A DNA stretch of 64,000 nucleotides. Origin: Agrocybe praecox. Lineage: Eukaryota > Basidiomycota > Agaricomycetes > Agaricales > Agrocybaceae. A program made the translations under genes and the position numbers. Shown piece after piece: positions 12,848-25,409 of the stretch (positions are counted from its first letter, which is position 1; each line of letters begins with the position of its first letter). Where the stretch lies: assembly GCA_964017145.1 (NCBI GenBank), contig OZ024840.1:4526001-4590000 (forward strand). The letters are read 5' to 3'. The notes under the pieces are model-generated. The model searched no databases and was not told where the DNA came from. It worked only from the letters and a program-made list of their open reading frames with translations.

Positions 12848-15126
12848 TCAATCGATCCAAGTAGGAGAAACATCGTTTCTTAAGCCTGCCCTGGGTTTAT
12901 ACAGCTTTCCATGACTCTCTTTATGCCCATTATCTATCCTCAACTGAACCGTTCGGTGTATCTTCACACCTTGGGCCTTTTGCTGCGGAATGAGTCGACC
13001 ACGCTTGCGGTTGATCCTGAAATGCACGCAGTAAATCAGATTATATAAATCCCTGAATGTCAAGGAAAATTCGGACGTACGAGAATTTTCGGGTCCATGA
13101 GTCTTCGTCATCCTTCGCAGGACATCGTATCCTGTGAGGTATGAGCTCAAGTAACCACCACCACAGCGAGTTTTTCAAGCAAAGCATGTCGTTCTTTGGG
13201 GAAAGCGCATCGGCCAAGTCTTCTTCTTCCTCACTGATAAAGTCGGTATTGTCCTCTAACGCACCGTTAATGATTCTCCGCTTGTCTTTGGGTTTTCCAA
13301 CGGAGAATTGGGATATTGGCTCAGGTCGGTCCTTCACATCTGGATATAGTGTGGTATGATCCAATCCGACGTTCCTGAACGAGTCCTTGCGGAAGAGGAT
13401 CCCGGTCTTGGCTATGAAACATTGTCTGATCATCCACCGAAGGGATATCCTTGCAAGACTGTTGCGCGTATCGTTGGTCACCGAGCCTCCGCCGACGTCT
13501 GTTGAAACATTAGTGAGTTGGCATCATGCAAATGGTAAAATGTCAGGCAGAGAGAACCCACCGGAGTGACATCCAGCAAACCAGACTTCTTCAAGATCAA
13601 CTAATGCACGATTATACGTGAATTCGTCATCTTGAGGCTCCTCTATCTCGACATCTTTTTCGTTATCCTCTTTAACGACCACTTGATGTTCTGGTTTTTG
13701 TACCACCCTCTCACCCCAACTTAGGCCCTCTCGGATTTCTTCCGACGTTGGCATGGTGAAGAACGTAGGCTCAAAACGAACGCGTCGTTCGTCCAAAGCC
13801 AGAGCATGACGAACAAAGTTGACGTGAGTACTCAAAGCTTGGAAATATTTTGGGATAAAACCAATGGATCCTACTGTGTCCCTGATCTGTTTTCAGCTCC
13901 TTGAAGCCGAGGATGGAGTATAAATGGCATACCAAAGTCCAATGAAATCAATATGCACGTCGATCGAAAAGGCCTTCTTGAATTCTTGACTTTGTAGCCA
14001 GCCTTCATCGTCTTCTCGAGAGAACATTCGATAGGCGAATGGGATTTGCTCGTGATTATCTCTCGGTAGTAGGCCAATCTGGTAAATATTGAATTGGGCC
14101 CCGACATACTTTCAGCGAGATTCAATACTGACCTTTGACAACCTGATTCGAGTACATTAGAGAAGAAATGGATCACAGGTATGAGAAGGAAAGCTTACAT
14201 AGCGGCAAGTACTCTGACTGTGTCTAAAAACAAAATTCAGTACGAAAGTGGGTTATATCATGAACATTCTTACAAGCACCGCGAGAAAATCCTGAAGAAG
14301 GACGTGCCAGGGTCAGCCGTTGAATTCGAAAATTGTGGGCAAACAAAGAGCTCACCAAAAAGTGCGATCTTATCGCCAATTCGGTCTAACGAATATGTTA
14401 GTTTCTATCAAGAACGCCAGAGATATGCTAAGGTTTTCGCACAATTTTGCATCAAGAATGTGTATCCTCCTACGCGAATTTGTTTATCGATAAATTGAAC
14501 GCCATACATAACGCGCACGCCAGGTGGCTGGGCAGAATCGCTTACCCATGACATGGTTGTCCAGATGTACGCCCAGCATAGCATCTTGAACCTTGTACCA
14601 CTTCTCCTTCAGAGGCCCACGGACGTGTGCCATAGTGTAAGTCCCAATCCCGGCCTAGAATAATATGATAATCAAGTTGTAGTCCTCCTAGAAATATATC
14701 TGAGCGCGTACCTGGTAATATACCATCTGTTGCTCAGGATCATCCTTTCGCAACATCCTAAAGAAGTTGACAACATTCGAGTTCTGTGAATGCCCCGTTA
14801 AATAAGCTAATATTTATCAGAGAACAACCGTGGACCTACATCTTCGTCAAATTCGTCACCTGCCAAAAATGTTTGACTGTAAGAGAAAGGGACTGAAAAG
14901 TTGTAGGTAATTATACAACTCACGAGTTCCATCAAAGCATAACACAAGCGTGCGTCGCTTGTGTGAAGGTGGAATAGTCTCTTCAATAAATACTGAACGC
15001 GATGACGCTTTCGAATCGGCGAGTTTTGGATGATTGGCAGCGTCATTGTGTCGAGTGTTGCTCGCCGTGGACGGAGTCATAGGCAGAGAATCATTGGTAC
15101 CTAGAGTTTTAATGTCGAGAGACATT
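12848..15126 (-). CDS. DUF2235 alpha/beta-hydrolase protein
   Basis: Predicted serine hydrolase of the DUF2235 family; bacterial relatives include type VI secretion phospholipases, while the fungal role is unknown. Read on the reverse strand with about eight short introns: LVLCFDGT near the N-terminus (about 14940), NSNVVNFFRMLRKDDPEQQ (about 14730-14785), GDKIALFG joined across an intron to FSRGAYT (14220-14385; GFSRG nucleophile elbow), then IPFAYRMFSREDDEGW and IDFIGLWYAIY (13920-14050), ALALDERR (about 13800) and EVWFAGCHS (about 13580). The C-terminal exon contains IPQQKAQGVKIHRTVQL and ends SPTWID at 12848. All family blocks are present in order, so the gene looks complete. I chose the ATG at 15126; no upstream ATG exists in that frame. 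Confidence 0.88.
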
Positions 15127-16202
15127 TCGAGATAGGTGTTGGAGAAAGACAGAAAATTCCTGTCCAACGACGCATCCTATGATCTTTAAATTATGCGCAA
15201 TTGAGGAACGAGCGAACAGCCGATGAGCATGAGTTAGCCTCAAGGTTAACGTTCGCGTGCGGAACGACCTTCATATCCACGGAAGAAAGACACGATATTC
15301 ACAAGAAGCAGGGTGGAAAGAATTAGTGTGATTTGGCTGCATCTTTTCCATGCACACCCAGGCGATGGCAGGGTCCATTACCAGCGCAGCGAGCAATACA
15401 ATGAGTTCCCGGCATCGTGAAAATAGGACCGGAGATGAAAGGACACGGGCTCGTGAATTCGCTTATAGACTAAGATATCGTGACTAAACGTTCAAATTTC
15501 AAAGTTTGTCGGCTCACTAACTCTGACGGGAGTAAGCACTGTATATAAAAATATCAGACGGCTGGGATGTACATACGTGTGCACTAAAGTACTTCAAACT
15601 GATCGTTGCGTACATTGCTGCAAACCATGTGGTCGTATTTATGTAGTATATCGCCTTGAAACGCAACGGGTAAGGTAAAGTTGAAGTCAAGTTGAAGTTG
15701 ACGCGTTGACGGTTGGTTGGCGGACCGCGGTTCAACTTGAAGGAGTCACACTCAGTTCACGTGGGAGTATCCGTTTAGGTATAATCTTATCTTATCTTGT
15801 AGGCTTCGGTCCGTCGGCCCATTGAGAAGGTCACGTGTAGCCTCGCTGTCACTAATTGTTGGACAGAAATTGATTTCAAGGAAAAACGTTCGTTGATTGC
15901 TTTCCCCCCGCACAACAACGTCGCGCTCGTTGACGTGGCTGCTTTCCTCAACACTGCGGACGACCTGCTCATAATAACTCCCGCTGCTGCTGCCGGTGTT
16001 GACGCCTTGTAACGATATAAAATCGAAGACCCTTCAGGAATTTTGGAAAGCTGAAATTCCGGGGATAATAATTGGAGTCGATATAGATTAGGTGCGTCAT
16101 GGAGCTACTGAATATTATGAGGAGTTCACCAATAACGTTTTGGTTTTCTGTGATAGATTTAGTGTTTTACTTACATTACTATCATTGCTCAACGACGACG
16201 AG
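15127..16202. other. Divergent intergenic region
   Basis: Shared upstream region of the reverse-strand DUF2235 gene and the forward phosphotransferase gene. Only short ORFs; nothing recognised. Confidence 0.5.
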
Positions 16203-18206
16203 ATGGGATACCTTCCACAACACTCGTTAGAAAATCTGAAAAAGTACTCGTACAAAGGGGTAGACAAGTACGTTTTGTTCATAATTTGAAACGAAACCAG
16301 ATGATATTGAAAACCTGACCATTTCGTAGATCCCTGCTGTCGCGATATGTTTTGAACCCGTTCTGGACGTGGTTTGTCACTCTGTGGCCTGTATCGGTCG
16401 CGCCTAACACTGTGAGTTTCACCCTTTTCTGCATACCTTGCATTTGGGCTCATTGAGGAGGTTTTAATTCTGGATAGATCACTTTGACGGGCTTGAGCAT
16501 CGTCTTCTTTAATTTCTTCACCCTCATCTATTACGACCCCTTGTATCTAACGGAACGAGACGGAGTGGATGTGGGTCCACCGCAATGGGTATACTATACG
16601 TGGGGTATTGGGCTGTTTGCCTACCAGAGTCTGGATGCTATCGATGGGTATGTTTCGCTTCCTCGGGCTTCTGGCGCGAAACGAGGTGCTGACTGTATAT
16701 TTCATGCAGCAAACAAGCGAGAAGAACGGGTATGGCAGGGCCTTTAGGCGAGATGTTCGATCATGGTATGTTTGACGTGCTTCTTCCTCACCTTTTCTCG
16801 TGTTAATAGTCCTGCTTCCTTTGCGACAGGATGTGATGCTCTCAATACTACTGTGCGCCTATGACCCTTCATCTAGATCAAAGATACAACCTTGCTGATC
16901 ATGTCTCATCACAGCTTGAAGTAGTTCTTGCATCTCGCGCCCTTGGTTTGGGACGATCATGGTGGACAGTCGCTTCACAGATTGCAACGTTGGCAAATTT
17001 CTATTTGACTACGTGGGAGGAATATCATACCGGTTCGTTCACGTTTTGAAATATTATCCTTGTGTTTGCATTTTCTTCGGAATTTGGCTGCTCTGCATAT
17101 CCCCAAGGATGCTGGAGGCCTTAAAAGCACTTTTGTTTTTTTCGTCATTCTTTCGCTTTGATAAGAGCTCGGTCTTCCTGCTAGCGTGCTATTGTTGTTT
17201 TATTTTATTGTTATTCCCGCGTTTTCTCCCCTCACAAATCTACGATTCATAGTACTAATATTTTTCCCCTGCAGGCCAACTCTACCTAGGTTATTTCTCA
17301 GGCCCCGTTGAGGGAATTATCATGATTGTTTGCATTTACCTTATCACTGGCTACTTCGGTTCGTTCCTCTTGGTATCTAGTGCAATAGCCAGCCCTAATG
17401 CTTTATTACGTTTACAGGTACTGGCTTCTGGGAACAGCGCATCTGGACATTTACTGGCCTGTCTCGCGTCCCTCTCATCAGCAAGCTTCCCAATCTCCCT
17501 CTTAACGAGACTTTCATGGTATTCGGTGCATTCGGATTAGCGTTCAACATCATCACCAGCTACACGAACGTCCGCCGAGCCGCTAAAGCCCTGAAAAAGT
17601 CCTCTGGTGGACGCGAGAAATTCCATACTCCACCGCTCCTCCTCCTTCTCCCATTTTTGTTTACTGCTGTCCTGCAAATCGCATGGCTCTCGCACCCGAA
17701 GTACAACAACTCGTACATCATCGATTCGGCTGTGTTTGTGCCCTTCTTGTGCGCTTGGGGTCTCCAGTTCGCACATATGGTTGGAAGGATGATTTTGGCC
17801 CACGTTACGGGCGGTCGTGAGGAGGGCAGGTTCCCACTCTGGGATTGGGTTTGGATTTGGAGTTTAGTTGGAGCCGCTGATGCGAACTTACCACTTATTG
17901 GAATGTATGTCATATTCCTCGTTTTTCATTCTTTCCTTTCCTTTTTATTTTATTTTAATTTTTAACGAATGATCCTTATGTTTACCTTTTCGTGCTGTTA
18001 GGTCCCCTCTTATCCAACGCTCTCAAAAGCATACGTCGTACTTCGTGTGGCTTACACTGCTCGTGTCGTTCCTTGCATATGCGAGGTTCGTGACACTTGT
18101 CATTCGGGACATCACGAATTACCTTGGGATTGCCTGCTTTACGGTCCGGAAAAAGGACGAGAAGGGTATATGGCAGGATGCTAGACCTACCCAGAAGACC
18201 AAGTAA
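16203..18206 (+). CDS. EPT1: Ethanolamine/choline phosphotransferase
   Basis: Transfers phosphoethanolamine or phosphocholine from the CDP-alcohol to diacylglycerol, the last step of the Kennedy pathway, in ER/Golgi membranes. Predicted exons: 16203-16267, 16330-16411, 16478-16647, 16710-16765, 16830-16852, 16915-17032, 17275-17358, 17418-17904, 18002-18206; 429 residues. The CDP-alcohol phosphotransferase signature D-G-x2-A-R-x8-G-x3-D-x3-D is complete across three exons (DGKQARR ... GPLGEMFDHGCD). It is preceded by YVLNPFW and followed by multiple hydrophobic helices (LLLLLPFLFTAVL, YFVWLTLLVSFLAYA). The start MGYLPQHSLENLKKY matches the usual fungal N-terminus; an earlier in-frame ATG at 16092 only adds a non-conserved leader. 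Whether it prefers ethanolamine or choline cannot be told from sequence. Confidence 0.92.
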
Positions 18207-18847
18207 GCAGTAAGCAGCTGCGTTGGCGACGAAGTGTCTCTTGGTATGGAGTGGGATATGTAGCTGGTGCTCGAGGGGAAGAGGATGCTTTCGGAGCGGG
18301 AGTGGAATCGTGATGGGCAGTGGTGGTGGTAATGGGACGCATGTGTTGTGAAGGAAGAAAAGCGGACTGTTTTGCCAGTTGGTTTTTTAAAGATGCTCTA
18401 ACCATGGTTCGCGGTTTGGGCGACGACCATTAGTGGTTGGTTGACCATGCCCGAGGTACAGACGACGAACCACAGTCCTGGTCCTGGTCCATCTGTCCTC
18501 TGCATGATCCGAAAAACTCGCTGAGGCTGGTGGGTCTTTGGCCTTGCTTGACCTCCTGGATTTTTTGGGCGGGGTGTATGCTGTGGTGTGTTTTTGGGAG
18601 GCGATGAGCGCCTGGTTATGTGATCCTATGCCCGCAGAACGAAGGTTCTGTCGGCTAGGAACGACCCATGTACGATGGATGTTTCTTCTGATACAAATAC
18701 TTACGAGTTTACTTGCTCATGAATGAATTATATACTCATGAATTAATGTCGAATGTTTTTGATGACAATCATTTCCGTATCTGATTTTTTAGCAAATCTA
18801 TTTTCTTTTTGACATCGCAAATTACTTTTAAGTAACATATTGAGCAG
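18207..18847. other. Convergent intergenic region
   Basis: 3' flanks of the phosphotransferase gene and of the reverse-strand F-box pseudogene. No supported feature. Confidence 0.5.
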
Positions 18848-20387
18848 TCATTGATTTGCGTATTTTTCTTCGTCCTTCAAAGAACGACGGCTTGGGTTAT
18901 AAATTGTACAAATATCCTCGTCTGTAGGCTGTTCCTCCAATATTATCGTTCGTAATGGACGAAGTGCTAAGGTACCAATTTCTGCCAGTGTGCCGAATGC
19001 TTTGGGAACCAAACTCCATAATGAGGTAGAAGTGAAAGGCCATTTTGGATCATATTGCAGTGTTTCTAAACAGGGTAGCAACTGTGAATTTGGGTCTTGG
19101 GTAGGAGATAGGTCTGTTGTTTCGGATAAGCGTCGAAGGAGTTTGCGTATGAAGAGGGTATCAATGCCTTCGTTCTTTGAGTATACATCCTCCGAATCCC
19201 ATATAAAGGCAGCGATACGAAGATGCTTCAGTGTACGAAGTTGATCCAGATGCGGGATGAGGTTTTCAAAAGTGCTTTCTTGGTCGGCAAAGTCGTTAAT
19301 GGGGATTTCCAAATATTCCAATGGCGGAGACGATCGTTGAAGGAATTGTGTCAATGCTTCTTCTTCCGACTCATACATTGCACAATTTTTATCGACGGAG
19401 AGACTCTTGAGTTTGGGAAGAGAGAGGAATTTGAGACATTCGACGCTATTGGCTGGGCATTCCTCGAAAGATAGATGTTCCAAATCGTGAATAAAATATG
19501 TTGGTGTCGAAACAACTTCGTCAATCTCGCAACAAGATATGATTCTAAAGTTTCTCAGCTGAGGGGATCCTTGTATAATTTGCAAACAGTTTTCAGTGCT
19601 GGTGTTTGTTACCTTGACAGATGTCAAAGTTTCCCATAGGAAATTGTAACTTTCTAGGCTGAACGGCGCTCCTCCAAAGACATTGATCCTCCATTCTATA
19701 TCAATCGACTGGGCGGCGGGCGGAGAGAGCCACAATCGACTACCATCATCATCTTCTTGATTGTTGTCTTCTAGCAAGTTGAGTTTGAAAACGTGGACAC
19801 CGCTGGAATTAAACCATTGACCACTATAGGATTTAGCGAAGAGAGAGTGCACGAAGTTGATATCCATGGAAATCGATATATTACGCCATCTGTGTGATGA
19901 TTGATGGATAATTTCTGAAAGTTGATAAACTGCCTTGAGCGTATGTGGTTCAAAGCTCCCCAAATCCCTCTGCAGGCTGGACTTTAAATGCACCGACAGG
20001 GATGAAAAGGTCGGCCCAAAATTGAGGATCGGATTTGAATATATTAGACCAGGTCCGGCATACTGAGCTCAAGTGGAGCGCAGAGACTACGGCCCTTCGC
20101 CAATAGACTTCGTCAATGTACGCCATGAAAATGATGGACCTCACCGGCACCTCTGGAGGCATCTTTCGTATCACACTGGTATGTGATATACTGACTTTAC
20201 TTTTCTCCCCATCGAATCGTTTGATGAGAGTCTCGAGTTTGGTCCTGGTGTCCTGAAACTTGATTTCCAAGGATGATATCGCCCTGCAAAGGCTGGAGGG
20301 AAGTTCGTCCAGTTGTGACGTGACGGGGAGCATGGCACTGTAAAGTTAAGGACACCGCGGTAGTGGGTTTTCTCCATCAGGTTTTCC
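18848..20387 (-). pseudogene. Frame-broken F-box/LRR-like gene
   Basis: Three reverse-strand pieces in different frames make up one family member. Near 20350-20387 LNFTVPCS matches LNFTPPCS of the intact gene. A second piece (20333 down to about 19985) carries a coiled coil, then MPPEVPVRSIIFMAYIDEVYW, SSVCRTWSNIF and DPQFWADLFI. A third (about 19990 to 18848) carries the leucine-rich region and the tail LRTIILEEQPTDEDI. Between the second and third pieces the segment with the W-x-x-R-S-G-x-x-P-L motif of the paralogues is missing (about 50 residues) along with a frame change; no intron of workable size explains it. The downstream 381-residue frame is open, so a truncated product is possible but would lack the F-box. 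Confidence 0.75.
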
Positions 20388-20852
20388 CCCGATCGTCCGA
20401 AAAGTGGCAAATATGCGTCTCAAGAGCTCTAGAGACGGTGCAAACCATAAATTCCACCTGGGGGTTGGAAACAATTGTCGGAAATTTAAAGTATTCTATT
20501 TATGGTAAAGAAGAATGCCGGCCAAACAGCTTTGTAAATTCGTCATTTTTGGGACTATTTGCAATCGCCTTGAAGAAAGATTGAAGACATGTGCTCTTGC
20601 CGATGAAATATTTATCTAGTTAAGAAGATCCTTACTCAATGACACGAATATTTATTTTTTATACCAAATTGTGCGCTCTAATAAGCTATGTGATTAATTT
20701 GGAGTCTTCAAACCAACTCCAAACCATAACTTCGAGAACGAACAGGGAATGACATTGGGCTCAGTAGTAGACTAGAGAAACGATTAGCCAAGCAACTACA
20801 TTATACCAAGCCAAATAATTTTATAGCACGTACAAAATATATCGAACATCGG

Positions 20853-22578
20853 TCAACCGGTCACAACTGTATCAACATTGTTGGTCCTTTTGATCCGTGG
20901 GGATGCGAGACGCTCCGGCCTATGACTAGCGCTGGTCAAAGAATCAGTCATCGTGATCCCGTACAATTCCATGAATATTTTGTTCATGTCTTCTCTATTG
21001 TCAGTATACTGTATATCAACACCGGATGCGCGAAGATCGATGATTTGAGAAAGAACATCGCGTGGGATCGGTTTACAATGAAGCAGCATAGGCGCATGAT
21101 TGACTATTATGGTCTTTAATGGGCGTCGGTTGGCTCTATTGGCGAGGGCGTTTCCACATACCACGGAAAAAATGTCCCAAGGAAACGGTGTATTAGTGGT
21201 ATACTCGAAAAGTTCGAGCGCAGGAAGGCTTGAATTTCCTTCGGATCGCGTTTCTAGGGCCCAAATCACTGTATCCTCCGTCTCTCGGCGAAGAACCTCG
21301 CACCCACGGGAAGTTTGCGTCAGATGTAAGTTTTTTAGCTCTGAAAGACCAGCGAGTAAGTGGAGAAGGCTCTCAAAGATAAAGTCCACGTTGACAAGTT
21401 TTAGCGTTACTAAAGTCGCTGCGCAGTGATTGAGAATGAAGCCCACGAAAAGGACACGATCAGTGGTCTCCGTCTGACAATCATAAATGAGACTCTTCAG
21501 CGCAGGAAATGCCATGCTTGACAGGAAGTGGCCCTGACGGAGTGAAATCGTATTTGCGGTATATTCCAAATGTTGTAGGTGATGGTGAATATACACTGGG
21601 GTGTTCATTGCGGATAAATAACGCCAATGAGGAGCGCTCGGGTGGGGTCGAATGCCGTCTAACTTGCATGACTCGAGACGAGTGGCGAATTTTACGAGTT
21701 CAAGACAGTCACACTCGTCAAGATGGGCAGCATCGATATGAGTGACTTTTGACCAGATTATATTGAGTTGTTTGGGAAGAATTTTGGATACGTGGATGTG
21801 CGTTGGAATTGGCAAAGGACAGTCACGGTGGAACAGTTCGAACGGCGCCTTCGCAGCCTTGCGATCCGTCGCTTCAAGTCGAAATGAACGGATGTTTGAT
21901 ATATCCTTTACTTGTGTGAACAAGTATCGCATGGGCGAAATGGGGCATTCGAAGATCAATATGAGACCATCGGGACGACGTGACTGCGGCCACATCCAGC
22001 ATAGCGGCAAGATGAGAGTTTGGTTTGGGTCCTTGACGTTCCTTATCTATCCAGGAGGATATTTGGGCGTCAGGATATGAGTATGAAGTGAAGATTTTTA
22101 TGCGAAGAGGTAGTGCTTTAGATTGCACAATCCACTCCTGGATAAGCTGGAGATGATGATGAAGCTGGGATCTGTGAACCGGAATGAATATGGTGCTCCA
22201 GAGCTCTGATGATGACCATGCAATGTGGCGCCAAGTTTGGCATATCGATCCGAGAATCAATGGGACGGAGAAAACTTGAACAGAGGTGGTCTCCTCTTTT
22301 TCGATTAGAATTGCAAAGGAGAATATTGAGGAAACGACTTCAGGGGGCAGCTTCACAATAATTGGCGAATGTGAAGAGTTTAGTTGCGCCCTTAGTTTCT
22401 GCTGGCATTCAAGTAACCCATCCATCGAGTCTTGATCGGCCAGTATAATTTCCAGCTCCATTTCCATAAGTTTCCTGCACCCGGGACATCTTGAGCTAAT
22501 CGGATTAGATCTACCAGGATTTGAATTTGAAACCAAAGGACATGACGGGGGTATGGCCAACTCTCCGATGAGTCCCAT
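20853..22578 (-). pseudogene. F-box/LRR-like gene with one frameshift
   Basis: An intact 5' frame starts at the ATG at 22578: CxxC motif (CPGC), coiled coil, F-box-like VKLPPEVVSSIFSFAI, then CQTWRHIAWSSSELWSTIFI. It runs to about 21925. The downstream leucine-rich part, ending at 20853 with LRASGVDIQYTDNRED, is open in another frame. The two frames overlap at 21874-22010, and homology to the paralogues switches frame around 21915-21930, near a CACACAAGTAAAGG string. No GT-AG intron of credible length fits, so this is a 1-2 nt indel: either a young pseudogene or an assembly error. Everything else about the gene, including length (about 575 codons), looks intact. Confidence 0.75.
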
Positions 22579-23166
22579 ATATCAAATATGTGTACTAAAA
22601 TGGACCTGTATAAAAGCTTGAGCGTCGCGTATTGGAGGAGAAGAGAATCAAACTCAAAATATGTCGCCAACGCGTGGTGGTTGAATGTATATATGAAAAT
22701 ACCATGGCCAACGGCAACAAATTGATGGGTTGCCGTCATAAATTCTCGTGGCACGTTCGTCCATATTTTTAGTGTTCTTCGGGGTTCGGACACGTTCGTC
22801 CAACCAGTTCGTCCGTAAGGACTCGGAGAGAATTGAATTGAGACTGAAAGCGAGGACTGCTTATTTAAATAAATTTTGGTCATATGGTATGGCAGAAGTT
22901 GGAATACCTCCTGTTGCTAATTTGGCGTTTCGATTTTTTCAAGATTCAAACAATGTATCGCGAAGTATACGACATGAAGTTAGAATATAAGAATATGAGG
23001 GGTAATAAATATCTGGATGCCTGAATTTTGTCTGAATTCTGACCTTTTTCACGACTGCATATTCAAAAACCTTTCTTCATAAATTATAATGAATTTTATA
23101 CGGTAAGGTTGAGTATAGCATTAGATGCGAGAAGCATACCTGTGTTTTAACTTTTCGACAATGTCA
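22579..23166. other. Intergenic between two F-box genes
   Basis: AT-rich, with short direct repeats of ACGTTCGTCCA near 22752-22805. The only long ORF overlaps the start of the neighbouring F-box gene in another frame and has no family resemblance. Confidence 0.45.
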
Positions 23167-24922
23167 TCATTGTTGTGTACGCTGCTCTTGAGACTGTGTC
23201 TGTGCTGCGAAACTCGATATGTCCTTGTTACGCATGGAGCCAAAGTCGATCCCAAGGTTTCGCAAGCGAATTAAAACAGAGAGGATAGGTGCAGGCGGAG
23301 CGGCAACCTCTGTGGAAATAAAAGCCTTGAGTGGGCGCCTATGCATCGGGCCATCGTTACGGGAAAGTGTGGCTAAGAATAGCCTTATGATTGAATTCCA
23401 CGAGATCCAGGGTGTATTCATGGCGTCACCCTCTCTGGTGTATGTGAGTGTTTCCAGCTTCGGAAGGATTTGAGACCACGACGTGTTATTTGAGGTAGAG
23501 TCAATTAAGCGCTCCAGGACGTGTTTACTTAGGCATGGACCTACATCGCCTGGGTTGAGCCGGAAATGAAGGACCAGCTTTGTGACAGACGGCATTAGGT
23601 TTAAAACAAATTTGAGGTTTTCTGCCTTGACGGTGTGGCAGTGCAACCGGTCTGATTAGATTAGATCGTGTACAGACTCTATGTGACCCCGACGCGTACA
23701 TAGTGGAATCCATTCCATCCTTTGCCATTACTGCCATCGTGCGAGGCTGCTCGACGCGCTTCCGAGCCCAGCTACGCCATACAGCTGCATACTGGACTGC
23801 TCCAACGGCAATGTCACGATTATTTGCTTCACCACACAAAAGGTTGAGTGATTTCAAAGGTGCCGAGGATCTGGTAATAAACGCTTGTAACGTGTCCTTA
23901 TCAAAATCGTGCGATATGTCGAGGACCAGAGTTTTCAAGCGTGGGAGAGAAAGAGAGGATAAAACAATATCTATCAAGTGCGGAGCGCGACTTTTTGTGA
24001 GTTGAAGATGCTCCAAGTTATGATGAACAGTTGGTGGGAGATAGAGAATAGCTTCATCTTCGTTTGGATCAGCTATGCGGAAAAAGGCAGCCACATTGAA
24101 GTACCGAAGCATGGGCATTGATCGAATCATCTTGATGCATTGAGCTGGAGTAACAACGGCAAAGACTTTGGTGAGAGTGTCACATCGAATGTTGAATAGG
24201 CGGAGTATATCATTGCTGAGCACAAAGGTTCTAACCTGTAGTGAGAGAGGGGAAGGTTGTTCTTTCCATAGTGAGGGACCTGAGAGAGAATTTCCCGCAT
24301 ATGTTATGGCCTGAATATTTGAGACGCCTTGTGTAGCTGTGCAAAGACGTCGAGCTAGCCACACGGGGACATAGAAAGATACACTACGCCATCTACCAGA
24401 AGTTTTCCCAATTATGTCTATAAAACGACAATTTTCGTCAATAACACCGTATCCTTCCATCCAACTCCCAACAAAATTCAAGTCGAGAGGAAGGGTCCCA
24501 GATCTAGATATCCAATCTTTGATCACTGGGTGAGAGGTTGGCGAGGCAATGAAGCGAGCAGAAATGGAGAGAGTAGTCCAAATTCGTGGAGTATTGCGTA
24601 TAATATCGCGCCAAGTCGAGCATACAGCGCTGAGACGAGCAGCAGCGGCTATCGAGGCAGCTGGCTTCTCCACTGTGACGTACAGCTGGAATATGTTGCC
24701 CATGATCTCTGGGGGCACCTTTTGGATGATATGATTTGTATGACGGAAGTAGATATTTTTCTTCGCCTGTTCAAACTCGTAAATAGTCGCCATTAGCTTC
24801 TGTACAATATCGTCAATCTGTGATTGTAACGACTTTATCGTCTGACATGGGTCGCAAGGTCCTCCGTCGAGGCATGTTATCGAACAAGGTGGAGTGAAGT
24901 GCAAGGCACTTTCGTAATGCAT
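23167..24922 (-). CDS. F-box/LRR-like gene carrying a repeat, probably spliced out
   Basis: Starts MHYESALHFTPPCS, with CxxC motifs and a coiled coil. The F-box-like part is HIIQKVPPEIMGNIFQLYV to LSAVCSTWRDIIRNTPRIWTT. The leucine-rich region continues to LKSLNLLC at about 23833. From there the reading frame runs into a dispersed repeat (23634-23807) and ends in unrelated sequence. The true C-terminal part, HTVKAENLKFVLNLM to 23167, is open in another frame. Splicing GTGAAG (donor at 23832) to ATCAG (acceptor at 23652), a 181-nt intron, joins LNLLC to DRLHCHTVKAENL in frame and restores a family-length protein. If that intron is not used, the gene is disrupted. The proposed intron has branch-point-like CTAAT just before the AG. 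Confidence 0.65.
23634..23807 (-). repeat. Short dispersed repeat, copy 1
   Basis: About 174 bp, nearly the same as 34768-34947 in opposite orientation, and matched over about 50 bp at 26626-26690. Shared core strings include GGAGCAGTCCAGTATGCAGC, GCTCGGAAGCGCGTCGAGCA and GATCTAATCTAATC. The ends read TTGGAGCAGTC and, inverted, TGTGGCAGTGC, so a weak terminal inverted repeat (TGG..CAGT) may exist. It is non-coding and inserted within the F-box gene. Confidence 0.85.
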
Positions 24923-25409
24923 GATGTAGGGCTTCTTCCTGTCACAATTGGCGAGAAAAATTACTGGCAGGAAGTTGGGGAGAACTTACTAGGATAATTA
25001 CAGCTGGTGGCTGGTTCACTTGGGTTCACCTGGGTCCGGCTGGAAAAAGCATCGAGCGAACGCGTTAGATTCTATCCAAATTGCTCATCAAAAGGACAAA
25101 ATTGAGCCGTTTTTTCCTCTCCATCCTCGTCTGTGAGAGCTGTGACGTTGGTCATAGATATGTGCTGAGTGACTCCGATGAATTCGTGTAGAATATATAC
25201 ATATAACGAGGACTTGTTTCATGACTCGTCATAGTATATGACGCGGCATGTCCCCATCAGTGTCGCGTGAATAGAACAAATTATTGGAATGGTGATCTCT
25301 CGTGGATTTGCAGGATCAAGGAAGGTATATATTTCGTTTATGGCCTAGGTCAGTAATCGAACATGAAGTTATGAGCGAAATTGATCTATGAATCTATTTA
25401 TGTCGATTC
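24923..25409. other. Intergenic, nothing recognised
   Basis: 5' flank of the reverse-strand F-box gene at 23167-24922. No coding or repeat signal. Confidence 0.45.

Noticed and set aside
16092..16202. Upstream in-frame ATG of the phosphotransferase
   Set aside because: The family starts at MGY-x-P-Q; the added 37 residues look like translated 5' UTR.
22392..22883. 163-codon reverse ORF overlapping an F-box start
   Set aside because: Overlaps the ATG-proximal coding region of the F-box gene in another frame and has no motif.
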